DNA of 64,000 nt from the NCBI RefSeq assembly GCF_014889545.1, contig NZ_QKOF01000005.1:279350-343349 (forward strand), in the 5' to 3' direction. Positions within the stretch are counted from its first letter, which is position 1; each line of letters opens with the position of its first letter. Position numbers and translations under genes: made by a program. Shown here piece after piece: positions 46,729 to 56,950 of this stretch. The notes under the pieces were generated by a model. The model did no database searches. It was not told the DNA's origin and saw nothing but the letters and a program-made list of their open reading frames with translations. The stretch comes from Methanothermobacter thermautotrophicus. Its GTDB lineage: Archaea > Methanobacteriota > Methanobacteria > Methanobacteriales > Methanothermobacteraceae.

Positions 46729-48177
46729 TCAATTAAATTCAAGGAGTTTCATCACACCCCTGTTAAGAACAGGAACCTGACCACAGGTGGGGACAATGTT
46801 GTAGATCTTCTGAAACTCTGTCTGGGACTGGAAGGTACCTGAGTTTATGAGGTGCACTCCCTTGTATTTCCTGTAGGCGTTTATGTGCACATGGCCGGTG
46901 TGGAGTATATGCGGCACATCCTCGATGACAAGGTGGTCCTCTATCTCAGATGCCAGAGGTGTTCTCTCCCCATAAATTGGTGCAAGGTGCCTCTTCTCAA
47001 GGAGCTCCTCCATTATGAGGTCTGACCTTTCATGTGACAGCCCATTAACACTCATGGCCATATCATCAAAGCTACGGCCATGGTATATGAGGGTCCTCAC
47101 ACCGTCAAGGCTAACAAGGGATGGATTGCTGAGGAACTCAATGTTCCTGATACTATACAGTGATTTTGCATATTCCTCTGGTATCGCTGGCTGGGGCTCC
47201 GCTATCCTTGAGGCATCGTGGTTTCCAGGGATCATAATGATCTTTATGTCACTCCTTATATCACCGAACAGCCTTGCAGCCTCCTCATACTGTTCATGGA
47301 TGTCCTTTATAAGGAGTTCCTTCTCCTGGCCCGGGTATATACCAATACCATCAACGATGTCACCTGCAACCACAAGGTACCTGACATCGGCTGCAAGACT
47401 CCGCTGCTCCTCTGAACCGAAATCACCGTTTATCCATTTCACGAATTTCATGAAGGCATCCTCAAGGAAGGTCTGGCTCCCTATATGAACATCTGATATG
47501 AAGGCAACTGAGAAGTCCATCTCTTTCTCCTGTATCCTGGGCACCCCTGGATGGAATATCTCGGATGCAACCACGAACCTACCCTTTTTTGTTCCTTGAA
47601 CACCCACAACCTCGTCCCTAACAAGCTTCTCGGACCTCTCAAAGAGCCTGTGATTTTCGTTGTGCACAACAACACTGATTTCACCTGTATCATCCTCGAG
47701 TTCAATTATCCTGTGATTGTTCTTGGTGCTCCTGACATCATTAACCATCCCTATTATGCTGATGACGTCATCTCCCCCCCGCAGGTCAGCAATTGGAATA
47801 TGGCCCTTCAGTTCAGAACGCTTACTGAGAAGGCTTTTCAGGCGGTTGTAGCGGCTGTTGAAGTATGCAATCATGTCCCCTATCTCACCGCTGGTGTAGG
47901 AGCGGTTACTTGTGTCACTTATCACCTTAAAATCAAATTCCCTCTCTTCAGGGACCATCAGGGGACCTCTGGCCTTTATCTCGGAGGGGTTATCTATTTC
48001 AAAGAATTCATCCAGCATTTCAGAGGTTAAAACTGTGAATTTAGCACCATTGCTCTTTATCTTAACTATGAGCTCTGAGGACACAGTTACAGGGTCCTCC
48101 ATTTCCCGTAGCCTGAAGTAGGCATTATCCTCTATTAGTATCCCTTCCCTTGCAAATTTCCCGATTATTTCGTTCAT
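46729..48177 (-). CDS. polB: DNA polymerase D small subunit (DP1)
   Basis: The 482-residue protein is the exonuclease subunit of archaeal replicative polymerase D. An OB-fold region (about 140-210, [14 protein letters not shown] and [10 protein letters not shown]) precedes a calcineurin-like phosphoesterase: [12 protein letters not shown] (Asp229, His231), [31 protein letters not shown] and [10 protein letters not shown]. All metal ligands appear intact, so 3'-5' proofreading activity is expected. The DP2 large subunit is not in this window. It is within 4 kb of the origin. Confidence 0.96.
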   Translation of the reverse strand: MNEIIGKFAREGILIEDNAYFRLREMEDPVTVSSELIVKIKSNGAKFTVLTSEMLDEFFEIDNPSEIKARGPLMVPEEREFDFKVISDTSNRSYTSGEIGDMIAYFNSRYNRLKSLLSKRSELKGHIPIADLRGGDDVISIIGMVNDVRSTKNNHRIIELEDDTGEISVVVHNENHRLFERSEKLVRDEVVGVQGTKKGRFVVASEIFHPGVPRIQEKEMDFSVAFISDVHIGSQTFLEDAFMKFVKWINGDFGSEEQRSLAADVRYLVVAGDIVDGIGIYPGQEKELLIKDIHEQYEEAARLFGDIRSDIKIIMIPGNHDASRIAEPQPAIPEEYAKSLYSIRNIEFLSNPSLVSLDGVRTLIYHGRSFDDMAMSVNGLSHERSDLIMEELLEKRHLAPIYGERTPLASEIEDHLVIEDVPHILHTGHVHINAYRKYKGVHLINSGTFQSQTEFQKIYNIVPTCGQVPVLNRGVMKLLEFN

Positions 48178-48329
48178 TTTAATCCTTCATTTGCCCTGTA
48201 AAGTGATCTTGATTTGATTCAGAAAAGATTTAAAATATGTGTGCAGTAAATATTATGTTGAGTTCATATATTCTTTATCAAAATATTAATTTACCCTTTG
48301 GGTTTAATCACAGAGAAAAAGGTGATGCA

Positions 48330-48827
48330 TTGCCAAGGATAATCAGACTCCTGCTATTCCTCATCATGTTCCTGGCCTTCTTTGAGGTGGGACTTATAAG
48401 CTCATACACCCTGGTAACGTCGAGGCCCCCGGATATAGGGAAACTCATGGACATGCAGATAGAAACTGTCTCATCATTCCTTGATTCAGGTAAAAACATA
48501 ACCTCCACAATCACCGGAGGCCCTGAGGAGGTCAGGATAATAAACAATGCAGACGTTGCAGACGCCCTTAAAAACAAGACTAGCCTGGATGGTATAAATA
48601 TAAGATCCCTCAATGCAACAACCACCCAGGACACCTCCCTTGAGATGATTGAAATCAATATAACAGCAACAGGGTACCGTGAAAATCAGACAGGAAAGGG
48701 CCAGATAGTGATAAGGCCGACTGAACAGTTCAGTGTAATTGCAGCTGCAAGGGCGCAGACAAGGTCATCGGGGGTCTGGGTCGATGTGAAGACCCTGAGG
48801 ATTTTATCGGTGACAAGGATCTACTGA
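48330..48827 (+). CDS. Predicted secreted or membrane-anchored protein of unknown function
   Basis: From TTG 48330, three bases after GGTGAT, the protein is 165 residues. An N-terminal hydrophobic segment (about 5-27) is followed by a soluble, Thr/Asn-rich outside domain with several potential N-glycosylation sites (NIT, NKT, NAT). No known domain was recognised. Upstream codons open as far as 48237 but have no ribosome-binding site. It is divergent from the DP1 gene. Confidence 0.7.
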   Translation: MPRIIRLLLFLIMFLAFFEVGLISSYTLVTSRPPDIGKLMDMQIETVSSFLDSGKNITSTITGGPEEVRIINNADVADALKNKTSLDGINIRSLNATTTQDTSLEMIEINITATGYRENQTGKGQIVIRPTEQFSVIAAARAQTRSSGVWVDVKTLRILSVTRIY

Positions 48828-48899
48828 GGCCAGTCATTGGCGGCGATTTCATGGTCTCTCCACGCGGAGAGGGGTTTAAATTAAGTCTCAGGTGGCTTC

Positions 48900-49955
48900 A
48901 TGATAAGGATAATAGGAATTGGACCAGGAAGGGATGATATAACCATAAGGGCCCTGAAGGGCTTGGAGGATTCTGACGTCGTTATAGGCTATGCAAGGTA
49001 CATACGCCAGATAGAGGATCTACTTGATGGAAAGGAGGTCATAAGGAGTGGTATGGGGGATGAAATTCAAAGGGTGGAACTGGCCATTGAAAAACATCGA
49101 GAGGGCCTTGATGTTGCACTTGTGAGTTCAGGGGACCCTGGTGTTTATGGCATGGCCAACGTATTCTTCCAGATATTTGATAAATATTCAGACATCGAAT
49201 TTGAGGTCATACCTGGTGTTACAGCGGTTAACTATGCAGCGTCAAAGCTTGGAGCGCCCCTCCATGACTTTGCAGTTATAAGTCTGAGTGACATCCTTAC
49301 ACCCCTATCTGAAATAAGGGCCAAGGTCAGGGCTGCTGCAGAGTCCGGGATGATAATAGCCCTCTACAATCCACTTGGAAAGAGGAGGAAACGGCCCTTC
49401 AGGGAGGCGGTTGAAATACTGAGGTCTGAACTACCTCCTAAGACACCGGTTGGCATAGTCAGGACCGTGGACGGGACTCCCGATGTCAGGATAGTGGACC
49501 TTGAGGCCCTTGACGAGTCCCTCGTGGACATGTCAACCATAGTTCTGGTGGGCAACGTAACGACCTACACAAGGGATGGTCAGATGATAACACCCAGGGG
49601 CTACGCTGTGGAGACACCCCTCCATGAACTTGCAAGGGAGTTCTATGAGGAAAACCCCCTGGGAAAACCCTCAGGTCCAGATGAGGAATGTGAGTTCTAT
49701 CCATGTCACTTTGAGGGTCAGAACTGTGCATTCTGTTACTGTCCCTTCTACCCATGTGCCGAGGGGTCCACCGGTGGGCGCTGGATAAGGGACCGGGGAG
49801 TGTGGAGCTGCCAGGACTGTACATGGATACACACGGACAGTGCAGTTGAATGCGTTAGGAGGGGCCTTGGAGAGATAATTTCAGGGGCAGATGATCTCAC
49901 GAATAAAAAGAGGGAGCTCCTAAAACTCCGTAGAGAGTGCCTTATGCGGAGATGA
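48900..49955 (+). CDS. cbiH: Cobalt-precorrin-3B C17-methyltransferase with Cys-rich C-terminal domain
   Basis: The 351-residue protein has an N-terminal tetrapyrrole methylase (residues 1 to about 240): [46 protein letters not shown] and [13 protein letters not shown] are the family signatures of CbiH/CobJ. The remaining 100 residues form a Cys-rich domain with [20 protein letters not shown] and [10 protein letters not shown], which could bind an Fe-S cluster or zinc. In other methanogens such fusions occur with this enzyme. The tail's role is unknown; an electron-transfer or cobalt-delivery function is a guess. The ATG follows GGTGGCTTC. Confidence 0.92.
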   Translation: MIRIIGIGPGRDDITIRALKGLEDSDVVIGYARYIRQIEDLLDGKEVIRSGMGDEIQRVELAIEKHREGLDVALVSSGDPGVYGMANVFFQIFDKYSDIEFEVIPGVTAVNYAASKLGAPLHDFAVISLSDILTPLSEIRAKVRAAAESGMIIALYNPLGKRRKRPFREAVEILRSELPPKTPVGIVRTVDGTPDVRIVDLEALDESLVDMSTIVLVGNVTTYTRDGQMITPRGYAVETPLHELAREFYEENPLGKPSGPDEECEFYPCHFEGQNCAFCYCPFYPCAEGSTGGRWIRDRGVWSCQDCTWIHTDSAVECVRRGLGEIISGADDLTNKKRELLKLRRECLMRR

Positions 49956-50092
49956 TCACGTTAATGCCCTAAGGCATCTCTGGACCTCAAGTACCTGGCG
50001 GTCACTTCATTTTTTAGTCAGATGATTCCATCACAGCAACATATTTATTTTAATTCATCCAATATCAACCCACCAGCCCAGGAGGATGAAAG

Positions 50093-50689
50093 TTGTCTAA
50101 GAGTGTTAAGGATATCCTCATTGAAATGAAGAACCTTTCGGAGCTCATGGTGGATCTTGCCTACTCGGCACTGCTATTTAACAGCAGGGATGCTGCTGAA
50201 GAAGTTATAAAACTTGAGAACAAGGTCAACAGGCTCAACTATGAGATAAAGAAGGAGTCACTGCTTGCAGCGAGATCCGTAGAGGACGCTGAGGAACTCA
50301 CAGCCCTCCTTGAGGTGGGTGAAGCTGCTGAGAGCATTGCAAACTCTGCCAAGGATATCGCTGATCTGGTGCTCAAGGGAATAAAGCCCCACCCTGTCTT
50401 CAAGATGGTCATGGAGGAGTCTGACGAGATCATCGTGAGGGTAACCATTGAGGAGGGATCCGAGCTCGCAGGAAAATCCCTTGGAGACCTTCTACTTGCA
50501 ACCAGGACAGGTATGAGGGTTATAGCCATTAGAAGGGGCGAATCATGGATATATGGGCCTGACAGGAACACGGTACTTGCAGAGAGGGATACACTCATTG
50601 CCAAGGGAAACGAGGCAGGAGCAGAGCTACTATTTGCACTGGCGAAGAATGAGATGACCCTTGAGGATATTGGCTGCAGTATAGAGTAG
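50093..50689 (+). CDS. PhoU-RCK_C protein (probable transporter regulator)
   Basis: The 198-residue protein has a PhoU-like helical domain (residues about 1-105, with [20 protein letters not shown]) and a C-terminal RCK_C/TrkA_C domain (about 115-185, [27 protein letters not shown]). RCK_C domains bind ligands that gate transporters. It sits 34 bp before an MgtE-like transporter that lacks its own cytoplasmic regulatory domains, so it is the likely separate control subunit. The start is TTG 50093 after GGAGGATGA. Confidence 0.85.
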   Translation: MSKSVKDILIEMKNLSELMVDLAYSALLFNSRDAAEEVIKLENKVNRLNYEIKKESLLAARSVEDAEELTALLEVGEAAESIANSAKDIADLVLKGIKPHPVFKMVMEESDEIIVRVTIEEGSELAGKSLGDLLLATRTGMRVIAIRRGESWIYGPDRNTVLAERDTLIAKGNEAGAELLFALAKNEMTLEDIGCSIE

Positions 50690-50723
50690 CGGCGGATGAT
50701 GGAAATGTTAGCAGGTGATATTC

Positions 50724-52055
50724 ATGAAGAGAAGAGGAAGATTTCTGAGGATGACTCGGATCCTACTCCAGTCCCTGCTAACATTCACGGTGAACATCTC
50801 CATAGCCGCCTCAAGGGGATGGGTAAGGGCCTTTAACCTATCCAGAAAGTTTGGCAGCTTTTTCAGGGATTCCAGGAGAATTATCGGGGAAAGCTTCGTT
50901 GCCCTTTTCATCTGTGCAATGGGGGACCTTGTGGCGGGCATATTCCTTGGTAAGATGTCCCCCATGCTTGAATCATACCCAGGTCTCCTTGTACTCATAC
51001 CCGGGGCCATAGGTATGAGGGGTAACATCTTCGGAGCCCTGGGCTCACGCATTGGGTCTGGCCTCCATATCGGTGTGCTCTCACCTGAACTGCGAAGATC
51101 AGATGTCCTTGCAGACAACATTGAAGGAACCATAATCCTGACGGTGGTCATGTCACTCTTCCTGGGATTCATGGCCTGGATCTTCTGCCACCTCTTCGGC
51201 TTTGAGAGCATGGGGATAATGGACTTCACTGTTATCTCCGTCATTGGGGGTATAATCTCCGGGGCTTTCCTGCTCCCTGCAACGGTTCTCATCTCCCTTA
51301 AGAGCTATGAAAATGGATGGGACCCGGATAACGTGACAACCCCCCTCATTGCAGCTTCAGGGGACCTTTTCACGCTACCATCAATATTTGCAGCCCTTGC
51401 AGTCCTTGAAATGGTCAGGAACGGATTTTTTGAATGGGTACTCTTCATAGGATTCATTTTGATGGGTTTAGCCGGCCTCATAGCTGGTTTCAGGGGAAGA
51501 TACAATCTCAGGAAGATTATCAAGCAGAGCGTGCCGGTCCTCCTCATCTGTTCTGCCCTGGGGACGACTGCAGGTACAGTTCTAAACAGTAAACTATCAT
51601 TTATACTAGACAACCCGGCTATACTGGCCCTCGTGCCTCTATTTTCAGGTGAAAGCGGGGACCTGGTGAGTATACTCGGTGCAAGGCTCTCCTCAGGGCT
51701 TCACTCAGGTATAATTCCAGCATCCCTGAGACCCCACGGGGAGGCCCTCAGGAACTTCGGGATAATCGCTGTGCTGTCCCTCCTCATATACCCCACGATA
51801 GGGCTACTGGCCCACGTCGTAAGCGATTTCCTCGGCATAGGATCCCTGGGTCCATGGAGGATGGTTCTCATAAGCTCCATTGCAGGTTACATGCTCACTC
51901 CATTCCTCCTTCTTGTGGGCTTCTATCTCAGCTCGGCATCATACAGGCTTAGACTCGATCCTGATAACATTGTGATCCCCCTTTCAACGAGCATGACGGA
52001 TCCTGTGGCAAACACATGCCTCGTCATAGCCATAATGGCTGTCATGGGGCTGTGA
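50724..52055 (+). CDS. MgtE-like divalent cation transporter, two membrane domains
   Basis: The 443-residue protein has about ten hydrophobic segments in two repeated MgtE membrane domains: [30 protein letters not shown] (near 95-125, by position) and a related [27 protein letters not shown] (near 305-335). In dimeric bacterial MgtE each chain has one such domain plus a cytoplasmic N and CBS domain; here both halves are fused and CBS domains are absent. It may move Mg2+ or another divalent ion. The ATG 50724 is four bases after GGTGAT. The neighbour PhoU-RCK_C protein probably regulates it. Confidence 0.88.
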   Translation: MKRRGRFLRMTRILLQSLLTFTVNISIAASRGWVRAFNLSRKFGSFFRDSRRIIGESFVALFICAMGDLVAGIFLGKMSPMLESYPGLLVLIPGAIGMRGNIFGALGSRIGSGLHIGVLSPELRRSDVLADNIEGTIILTVVMSLFLGFMAWIFCHLFGFESMGIMDFTVISVIGGIISGAFLLPATVLISLKSYENGWDPDNVTTPLIAASGDLFTLPSIFAALAVLEMVRNGFFEWVLFIGFILMGLAGLIAGFRGRYNLRKIIKQSVPVLLICSALGTTAGTVLNSKLSFILDNPAILALVPLFSGESGDLVSILGARLSSGLHSGIIPASLRPHGEALRNFGIIAVLSLLIYPTIGLLAHVVSDFLGIGSLGPWRMVLISSIAGYMLTPFLLLVGFYLSSASYRLRLDPDNIVIPLSTSMTDPVANTCLVIAIMAVMGL

Positions 52056-52827
52056 TGACCTCAATTATGCATGGCTGGACATGGAAGTAGTCTGGTGGCA
52101 TGAGATAATCCCTGCTGCCATGGGGAAGGGCAACAACGGACACCCTTCCGCTGCCATGGACATGTAGCCATGCCACACCATCACCTGTCAGGTTGAGTTT
52201 AATGCTTCCATAGATGAGATCCATCTCATCACAGCTCCTGTTAAGGTCTGTATCCAGCACCCATGAACCATCCTGTGTCTCAGAGATCAGATAATAATCC
52301 ATTGAACTGTTGAAGTGGAAATTCATGCAGGTCCAGTTCTCACCATGTGTCCTGGGACAGACGGCCTTATTCAGTTTTATTACATAATCTGAGAGGAAAT
52401 TGCAGTTAACGGGTCTTCTCAGCACCGAAACCTCATCCCCGCTGATGTTTTCCCCGGCCACCAGTGGACTGATGCTGGAGTTGACGGGTCTCAGTACGAG
52501 CTGCACCTTCATACCATGGAATGCCCTGCCAAGGATCTCAGGCCGGGACTGGAGTTTCCTGAACTTTTCATAGGATATCACTCCTCTCTTACCAGGCACA
52601 GCCAGTCCAGGTGATTTACAGGCACTTAAAGGAATTTTTTCCCAGTTCAAAGGATCTCCGGGGCTTTTTATCAGAATTTCAGCTGCGGCAGTGACTTCCT
52701 GGTCCACGTGACCCTCCCTGAACTCCTCGCTGAGGCGCCTCTCCTGGATGTCCATCAGTTCTGCAGATGTCCCAAGGATAACGGCCACTATGATCAGTGA
52801 AAGTAGAAGGTCGGTTGAGAGTATCAT
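52042..52827 (-). CDS. Pilin-like membrane-anchored protein B
   Basis: The 261-residue protein starts with a hydrophobic N-terminal anchor (about 6-22: [19 protein letters not shown]) followed by a long outside domain with several Cys (for example ACKSPG, NCNFL, VCPRTHG, TCMNFHF). A short, unstructured N-terminal part before an uncharged helix resembles the class III signal sequences of archaeal type IV pilin-like proteins. The final 14 bp overlap the convergent MgtE-like gene. It is paired with the upstream gene of similar style. Family not identified; surface location is likely. Confidence 0.7.
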   Translation of the reverse strand: MILSTDLLLSLIIVAVILGTSAELMDIQERRLSEEFREGHVDQEVTAAAEILIKSPGDPLNWEKIPLSACKSPGLAVPGKRGVISYEKFRKLQSRPEILGRAFHGMKVQLVLRPVNSSISPLVAGENISGDEVSVLRRPVNCNFLSDYVIKLNKAVCPRTHGENWTCMNFHFNSSMDYYLISETQDGSWVLDTDLNRSCDEMDLIYGSIKLNLTGDGVAWLHVHGSGRVSVVALPHGSRDYLMPPDYFHVQPCIIEVITAP

Positions 52828-52896
52828 GGGTTTTCTGCTCCGTACTTTTTGTGAAGGTGGAAGGTTGAGGTTATCATGGGGTTTCTACTCCATACT
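52801..52896 (-). repeat. Imperfect 50-bp tandem duplication at the pilin-like gene junction
   Basis: Two similar blocks 50 bp apart (52801-52846 and 52851-52896) each contain TCATGGG, a TTTCT(G/A)CTCC(G/A)TACTTT segment and a GGTTGAG-like stretch. The upstream block holds the stop of gene A, where its TGA overlaps an ATG in an ATGA junction; the downstream block holds the start of gene B. It looks like a duplication of the original junction that left a 17-codon open stretch between genes. Confidence 0.55.
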
Positions 52897-53776
52897 TTGT
52901 CCTGTGACCTCCGTCCAGGTAAATGATGAACCCTGAGATGTTAAGGGCCTCCCCATTGTAGGTTTCGTTAAAGAGGACGTGGTCAATGGACACCGGTGCC
53001 TCCCCCACATCCACTGAGGGGATTATGAATGTTTCAAGTCCCATGTGGGGGCACGATGTTTTTCCCTCCAGCCTGCAGAGGTAACAGGCACCATCCCTGC
53101 TTTCATGGTAGTATCCATTTAGAATGCAGGCATGAAGCCCCTCAAGTCCATGGCAGCTGTAGGGTTCGTAGGGACATCTTCTTATTATGAGGGGACCCGT
53201 TGCATTGACGTATGCTTCACCATCCACACCCTTAGAGTCAAGGTACCCCCTGAGGGCATCACCATATTCTATTGAGGTGGCACTGTGTTCAGGCCTCCCC
53301 AGGACCCTGAAGGGCAGTGGATCAGGGAGTCCCTCAACCGTGACCCTCACAGATATGTTCTCAGCGTGTTCAATGTCTCCTCCATGGATTTCAATTGTTG
53401 AGTTGACCTCAACCTGGAAGGGGTCCTCTGTTCCTTCAACTGAATTCACCCTGCAGCTTGCATTGATGTTCCTGTGGCTCATGCACAGACGGTCAACACG
53501 CTCCTGGACCCGCCCCCTCACCAGTTCCCTGACATCACCTTCAGGGATGGTACCATTGATGACCTCCCATGCGGTTTCATTCAGGATTTCCCGTGTTATG
53601 ATGGGGATATTGTCCCTGATATCCCATGCAGCACCCTCCACGGAGGCTGAAAGTGTTCGCTCTGTCTTCATGTCACTGTTTGCTTCACTGAGACTCAGCA
53701 TCATGGCTGTGACTATGAGTGCAGGTATCATCAGGAGGAGGGCTGTGCCTGCCATGACGTATCCACAATCATCCAT
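52874..53776 (-). CDS. Pilin-like membrane-anchored protein A
   Basis: The 300-residue protein begins MDDCGYVMAGTALLLMIPALIVTAMML, a hydrophobic helix (about 6-27) directly after a short N-terminus, typical of archaeal pilin-like or TadE-like minor pilins; note I give it only by motif pieces such as GTALLLMIPALIVTAM. A Glu/Asp-rich soluble domain follows with paired Cys (RRCPYEPYSCHG, CYLCRLEGKTSCPH) that could form disulfides or a metal site. It is probably co-transcribed with protein B. No database family was recognised. Confidence 0.7.
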   Translation of the reverse strand: MDDCGYVMAGTALLLMIPALIVTAMMLSLSEANSDMKTERTLSASVEGAAWDIRDNIPIITREILNETAWEVINGTIPEGDVRELVRGRVQERVDRLCMSHRNINASCRVNSVEGTEDPFQVEVNSTIEIHGGDIEHAENISVRVTVEGLPDPLPFRVLGRPEHSATSIEYGDALRGYLDSKGVDGEAYVNATGPLIIRRCPYEPYSCHGLEGLHACILNGYYHESRDGACYLCRLEGKTSCPHMGLETFIIPSVDVGEAPVSIDHVLFNETYNGEALNISGFIIYLDGGHRTKYGVETP

Positions 53777-54048
53777 AATATCACCATATGGAAATTAAGT
53801 ATTACAGATATAAAAATATTACTTATATATTAATAAAGTATTATTAATTCTCTTTGATGAAAAAAATGAATATAAGCCCATTTTATAACTAAAGGGAGTT
53901 CAGTATACATTATACAGTATCTCTGAGCAACAGGGATCTTTATTATCCCTTCAGGGAGCCAGTGATTTAAATAGGGGATGACCGTATGATTTAATTATAA
54001 TGAACCAAGATAGATAATGAAAAGTGATTACTGTATGGAGGTTACATG

Positions 54049-54447
54049 ATGACAGAAACCGTCAGGACATGGCGCCATATACCCCAGCGCTACAATCTTA
54101 CAGGCTCAAAATGTCTTCAGTGCGGGAATGTTTTCTTCCCCAGCAGGATAATATGCCCTGAATGCAGACGTAAGGGTAAACTCGAGGAATTGAGGTTCAG
54201 CGGGAAGGGAAGGATACACAGTTACTCAGTCATAAACACCCCCACCGACGAGTTCAAGGACATAGCCCCCTACGTGGTGGCCATAGTAGAACTCGAGGAG
54301 GGTGCAAGGGTAACAAGCCAGATAGTGGACTGCGACCCTGATTCAATAGAAATAGGCGATGAGGTTGAGATGGTATTCAGAAGGGTTAGAGAAGAGGGCG
54401 AGGATGGAGTGATATCCTATGGATTCAAATTCAAACCAAAAACCTAA
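54049..54447 (+). CDS. DUF35 OB-fold/zinc-ribbon protein
   Basis: The 132-residue protein has the rubredoxin-like zinc ribbon KCLQCGNVFFP...CPEC (Cys near 20, 23, 34, 37) followed by an OB-fold with KGRIHSYSVINTPTDEF and DIAPYVVAIVELEEGARVTSQI. DUF35 proteins partner acyl-CoA enzymes such as thiolase and HMG-CoA synthase in archaea and bridge their acyl-transfer reactions. No such enzyme is adjacent here, so the partner is unknown. ATG 54049 is preferred over 54046 by spacing to GGAGGT. Its last 29 bases overlap cbiX. Confidence 0.88.
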   Translation: MTETVRTWRHIPQRYNLTGSKCLQCGNVFFPSRIICPECRRKGKLEELRFSGKGRIHSYSVINTPTDEFKDIAPYVVAIVELEEGARVTSQIVDCDPDSIEIGDEVEMVFRRVREEGEDGVISYGFKFKPKT

Positions 54448-54850
54448 GATAGGCGTTCTCCTGGTGGGGCACGGCAGCCGCCTTCCCTACGGTGAGGAGG
54501 TTATAAACGGTATAGCCGACATCTACCGACAGGATGCAGACCACCCCGTTGCAGTGGGCTTCATGAACATGTCAAGACCATCAATACCCGAGGCAATAAA
54601 TGAACTTGCAGCAATGGGTGTTGAGAAGATCATAGTCACACCTGTCTTCCTGGCCCATGGAGTGCACACAAAACATGACATACCCCACATACTTGGCCTT
54701 GACAACGGCAGCGAAGGACACCATTACCATGAGCATGAGCATGAGCATGAAGAATTTGAATTCGATGGTGAGATAGTATACACAGAACCCCTCGGCGCTG
54801 ACCCGAGGATAGCCGAGATAATCCGGGACAGGGTTAAATCAGCAATTTAA
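54419..54850 (+). CDS. cbiX: Sirohydrochlorin cobaltochelatase, small archaeal type (CbiX-S)
   Basis: The 143-residue protein inserts cobalt (and probably nickel for F430) into sirohydrochlorin. [18 protein letters not shown] near residue 11-28 carries the catalytic His, and [18 protein letters not shown] near 75-92 the second His. A His-rich run ([12 protein letters not shown], near 101-112) probably stores or delivers metal. The CbiX-S form is half the length of bacterial CbiX and acts as a homodimer. The start lies inside the DUF35 gene after GTGATATCC. Confidence 0.93.
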   Translation: MDSNSNQKPKIGVLLVGHGSRLPYGEEVINGIADIYRQDADHPVAVGFMNMSRPSIPEAINELAAMGVEKIIVTPVFLAHGVHTKHDIPHILGLDNGSEGHHYHEHEHEHEEFEFDGEIVYTEPLGADPRIAEIIRDRVKSAI

Positions 54851-54878
54851 CTGTTCCCATCCAACTATTTTTGATAAA

Positions 54879-55862
54879 ATGCATGATAGAATATCCTCCC
54901 TTGGGGAAAAAAAACTCATATCAAGGATAATATCCAGATCCAGATCAGTTTTCGGATCATCAAAGCTCATGGGACTGGGGGACGATGCGGCCCTCATAGA
55001 TGCAGGGGATGATTATCTCGTTTTAACCTCTGACCTCCTACTTGAGACCAGACACTTCCCTGACCCTGGAAGACCACGGGATATGGGCTGGAAGACGGTC
55101 ACTGTTAACATGAGCGACCTTGCTGCAATGGGATCTAGACCTGAAGGATTCATCCTCTCGGCGGCCCTACCCGACCTTGAACTTGAATTCTTTGACTCCA
55201 TAATGGATGGCGTGATAGAGGCATGCTGTCACTACCAAGCCCCCCTCATGGGAGGGGACACAAACGAGGCAGATGAAATAATACTCTCAGGTACAGCCAT
55301 CGGCAGGGCGGCAAAGGACAGGGTACTCATGAAGTCCGGGGCCCGGCCAGGGGACCTGGTGGCTGTCACAGGACCCCTGGGGGTTGGTGCAGCGGGTACA
55401 GAACTCATACTCTCTGGTAAAAGTACAGAGGGCTTTGAAGATGCAGTTGAGAGATCCCTCAGACCAGTGGCCCGCATAGAGGATGGAATCATCCTCGCAG
55501 AATCCGGCCTGGTTTCATCGGCCACTGACATAACCGATGGCCTGGTAAGTGAACTCGGGGAGCTCATGGATGCAAGCGGGACAGGCATGAGGATATATGA
55601 GGAAAGCTTACCCATAGGAGAGGAGGTCCCTGAGATTGCAGCCATCCTTGGCATGGATCCACTTGAACTGGCCCTCTACTATGGCGAGGACTTTGAACTG
55701 GTATTCACAGCACACCCCGCCGGGATTGAAGAACTCTCCACCATGATGGATATTCATGTAATCGGTGAGGTCACCGGGGGAGGCAGTATTGAAATGGTTG
55801 ATAAGGATGGAGCTACATATAAATTACAGGTGAGGGGCTATGAACATCTAAGCCCCGCATAG
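54879..55862 (+). CDS. thiL: Thiamine-monophosphate kinase
   Basis: The 327-residue enzyme phosphorylates thiamine monophosphate to the diphosphate cofactor. Signatures are [13 protein letters not shown] (near 32-44), [11 protein letters not shown] (metal-binding Asp near 51), [12 protein letters not shown] (near 77) and [12 protein letters not shown] plus [12 protein letters not shown]. Length is normal. The ATG 54879 lies 28 bp after cbiX and 10 bp before the AmrS gene, so a shared transcript is likely. The ribosome-binding site is weak. Confidence 0.95.
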   Translation: MHDRISSLGEKKLISRIISRSRSVFGSSKLMGLGDDAALIDAGDDYLVLTSDLLLETRHFPDPGRPRDMGWKTVTVNMSDLAAMGSRPEGFILSAALPDLELEFFDSIMDGVIEACCHYQAPLMGGDTNEADEIILSGTAIGRAAKDRVLMKSGARPGDLVAVTGPLGVGAAGTELILSGKSTEGFEDAVERSLRPVARIEDGIILAESGLVSSATDITDGLVSELGELMDASGTGMRIYEESLPIGEEVPEIAAILGMDPLELALYYGEDFELVFTAHPAGIEELSTMMDIHVIGEVTGGGSIEMVDKDGATYKLQVRGYEHLSPA

Positions 55863-55872
55863 GGGGTATGCC

Positions 55873-56880
55873 ATGAGGAAGGAAGCCATACTTTATGAAG
55901 GGGTCGGTGATAGGCTCAGGTGCCTGGTGTGCAACAGGAGGTGCCTCATACCTGAAGGTGGGAGGGGCTACTGTCTCACCCGTGAAAACAGGGACGGACG
56001 GGTATACTCACTCACCTATGGTGAGGTGTCCTCGGCAGCCGTTGACCCCATAGAGAAGAAGCCTCTCTTCCACTTCCATCCAGGAACCCTCGTATATTCA
56101 CTTGGAAGTGTGGGGTGTAACTTCAGATGCAGGTACTGCCAGAACTGGAGCATATCCCAGGCCAGGATAGACGAATTTCCCACAAGGTACATGTCCCCTG
56201 AGGAGGCCGTTGAAAATGCCCTCAATGCCAGCTGCCGGTCCATAGCCTGGACCTACAATGAACCCACAATGTGGCTCGAATACACCATTGACTCAGCAGA
56301 ACTTGCAAGGGCCGAGGGACTGGCGACGGTCTATGTAACAAATGGTTACATGAGCAGGGAGGCCCTTGACATAATAGGGCCACTCCTGGACGCTGCAAAC
56401 GTTGACCTAAAGGGGATGTCAGAGAGTTTCTACAGGGAACTCTGCGATGCAAAACCTGAACCAGTACTTGAGAACATAATAAGGATGCATGATATGGGCA
56501 TCCACCTTGAGGTCACAAACCTCCTGATACCCGGATACAATGACTCGGACGATGATATAATGGCCCTCATAAACTTCATGGTCTCTGAGGTGGGAGTCGA
56601 GGTTCCCCTGCACTTCACAAGGTTCTTCCCCCATTACAGAATGCAGGATGTACCACCCACAGGGGCTGATAGGCTTATGAGGGCGAGGGACCTGGCACTT
56701 GAGGCTGGAATGAGGTACGTATATGTTGGTAACCTTCCGGGCACCGATGCAGAGAACACCTACTGTTCATCCTGCGGGGAACTGGTTGTAAGGAGGGATG
56801 GCTACATCACAGAGACCCCGGGACTGGCTGATGGAAGATGCAGGTTCTGCGGCTCTGAAATGGATATTGTAACTGATTGA
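55873..56880 (+). CDS. amrS: AmmeMemoRadiSam-system radical SAM enzyme
   Basis: The 335-residue protein contains the radical SAM motif CNFRCRYCQNW (about residues 79-89) in VGCNFRCRYCQNWSISQ, a family N-terminal Cys segment (CLVCNRRCLIPEGGRGYC) and a C-terminal Cys motif YCSSCGELVVRRDG with CRFCGSEM. This is the AmrS subgroup related to pyruvate formate-lyase activase, usually found with AmmeMemo proteins that are not adjacent here. Its substrate is not established; modification of a protein is probable. ATG follows GGGGTATGCC. Confidence 0.88.
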   Translation: MRKEAILYEGVGDRLRCLVCNRRCLIPEGGRGYCLTRENRDGRVYSLTYGEVSSAAVDPIEKKPLFHFHPGTLVYSLGSVGCNFRCRYCQNWSISQARIDEFPTRYMSPEEAVENALNASCRSIAWTYNEPTMWLEYTIDSAELARAEGLATVYVTNGYMSREALDIIGPLLDAANVDLKGMSESFYRELCDAKPEPVLENIIRMHDMGIHLEVTNLLIPGYNDSDDDIMALINFMVSEVGVEVPLHFTRFFPHYRMQDVPPTGADRLMRARDLALEAGMRYVYVGNLPGTDAENTYCSSCGELVVRRDGYITETPGLADGRCRFCGSEMDIVTD

Positions 56881-56950
56881 ACATGGATTCCCTGCTGAAC
56901 AAATTTCTCAGAGATTAATTTAGAAGAGTAAAAAATGGTTAAGGGCCTGC

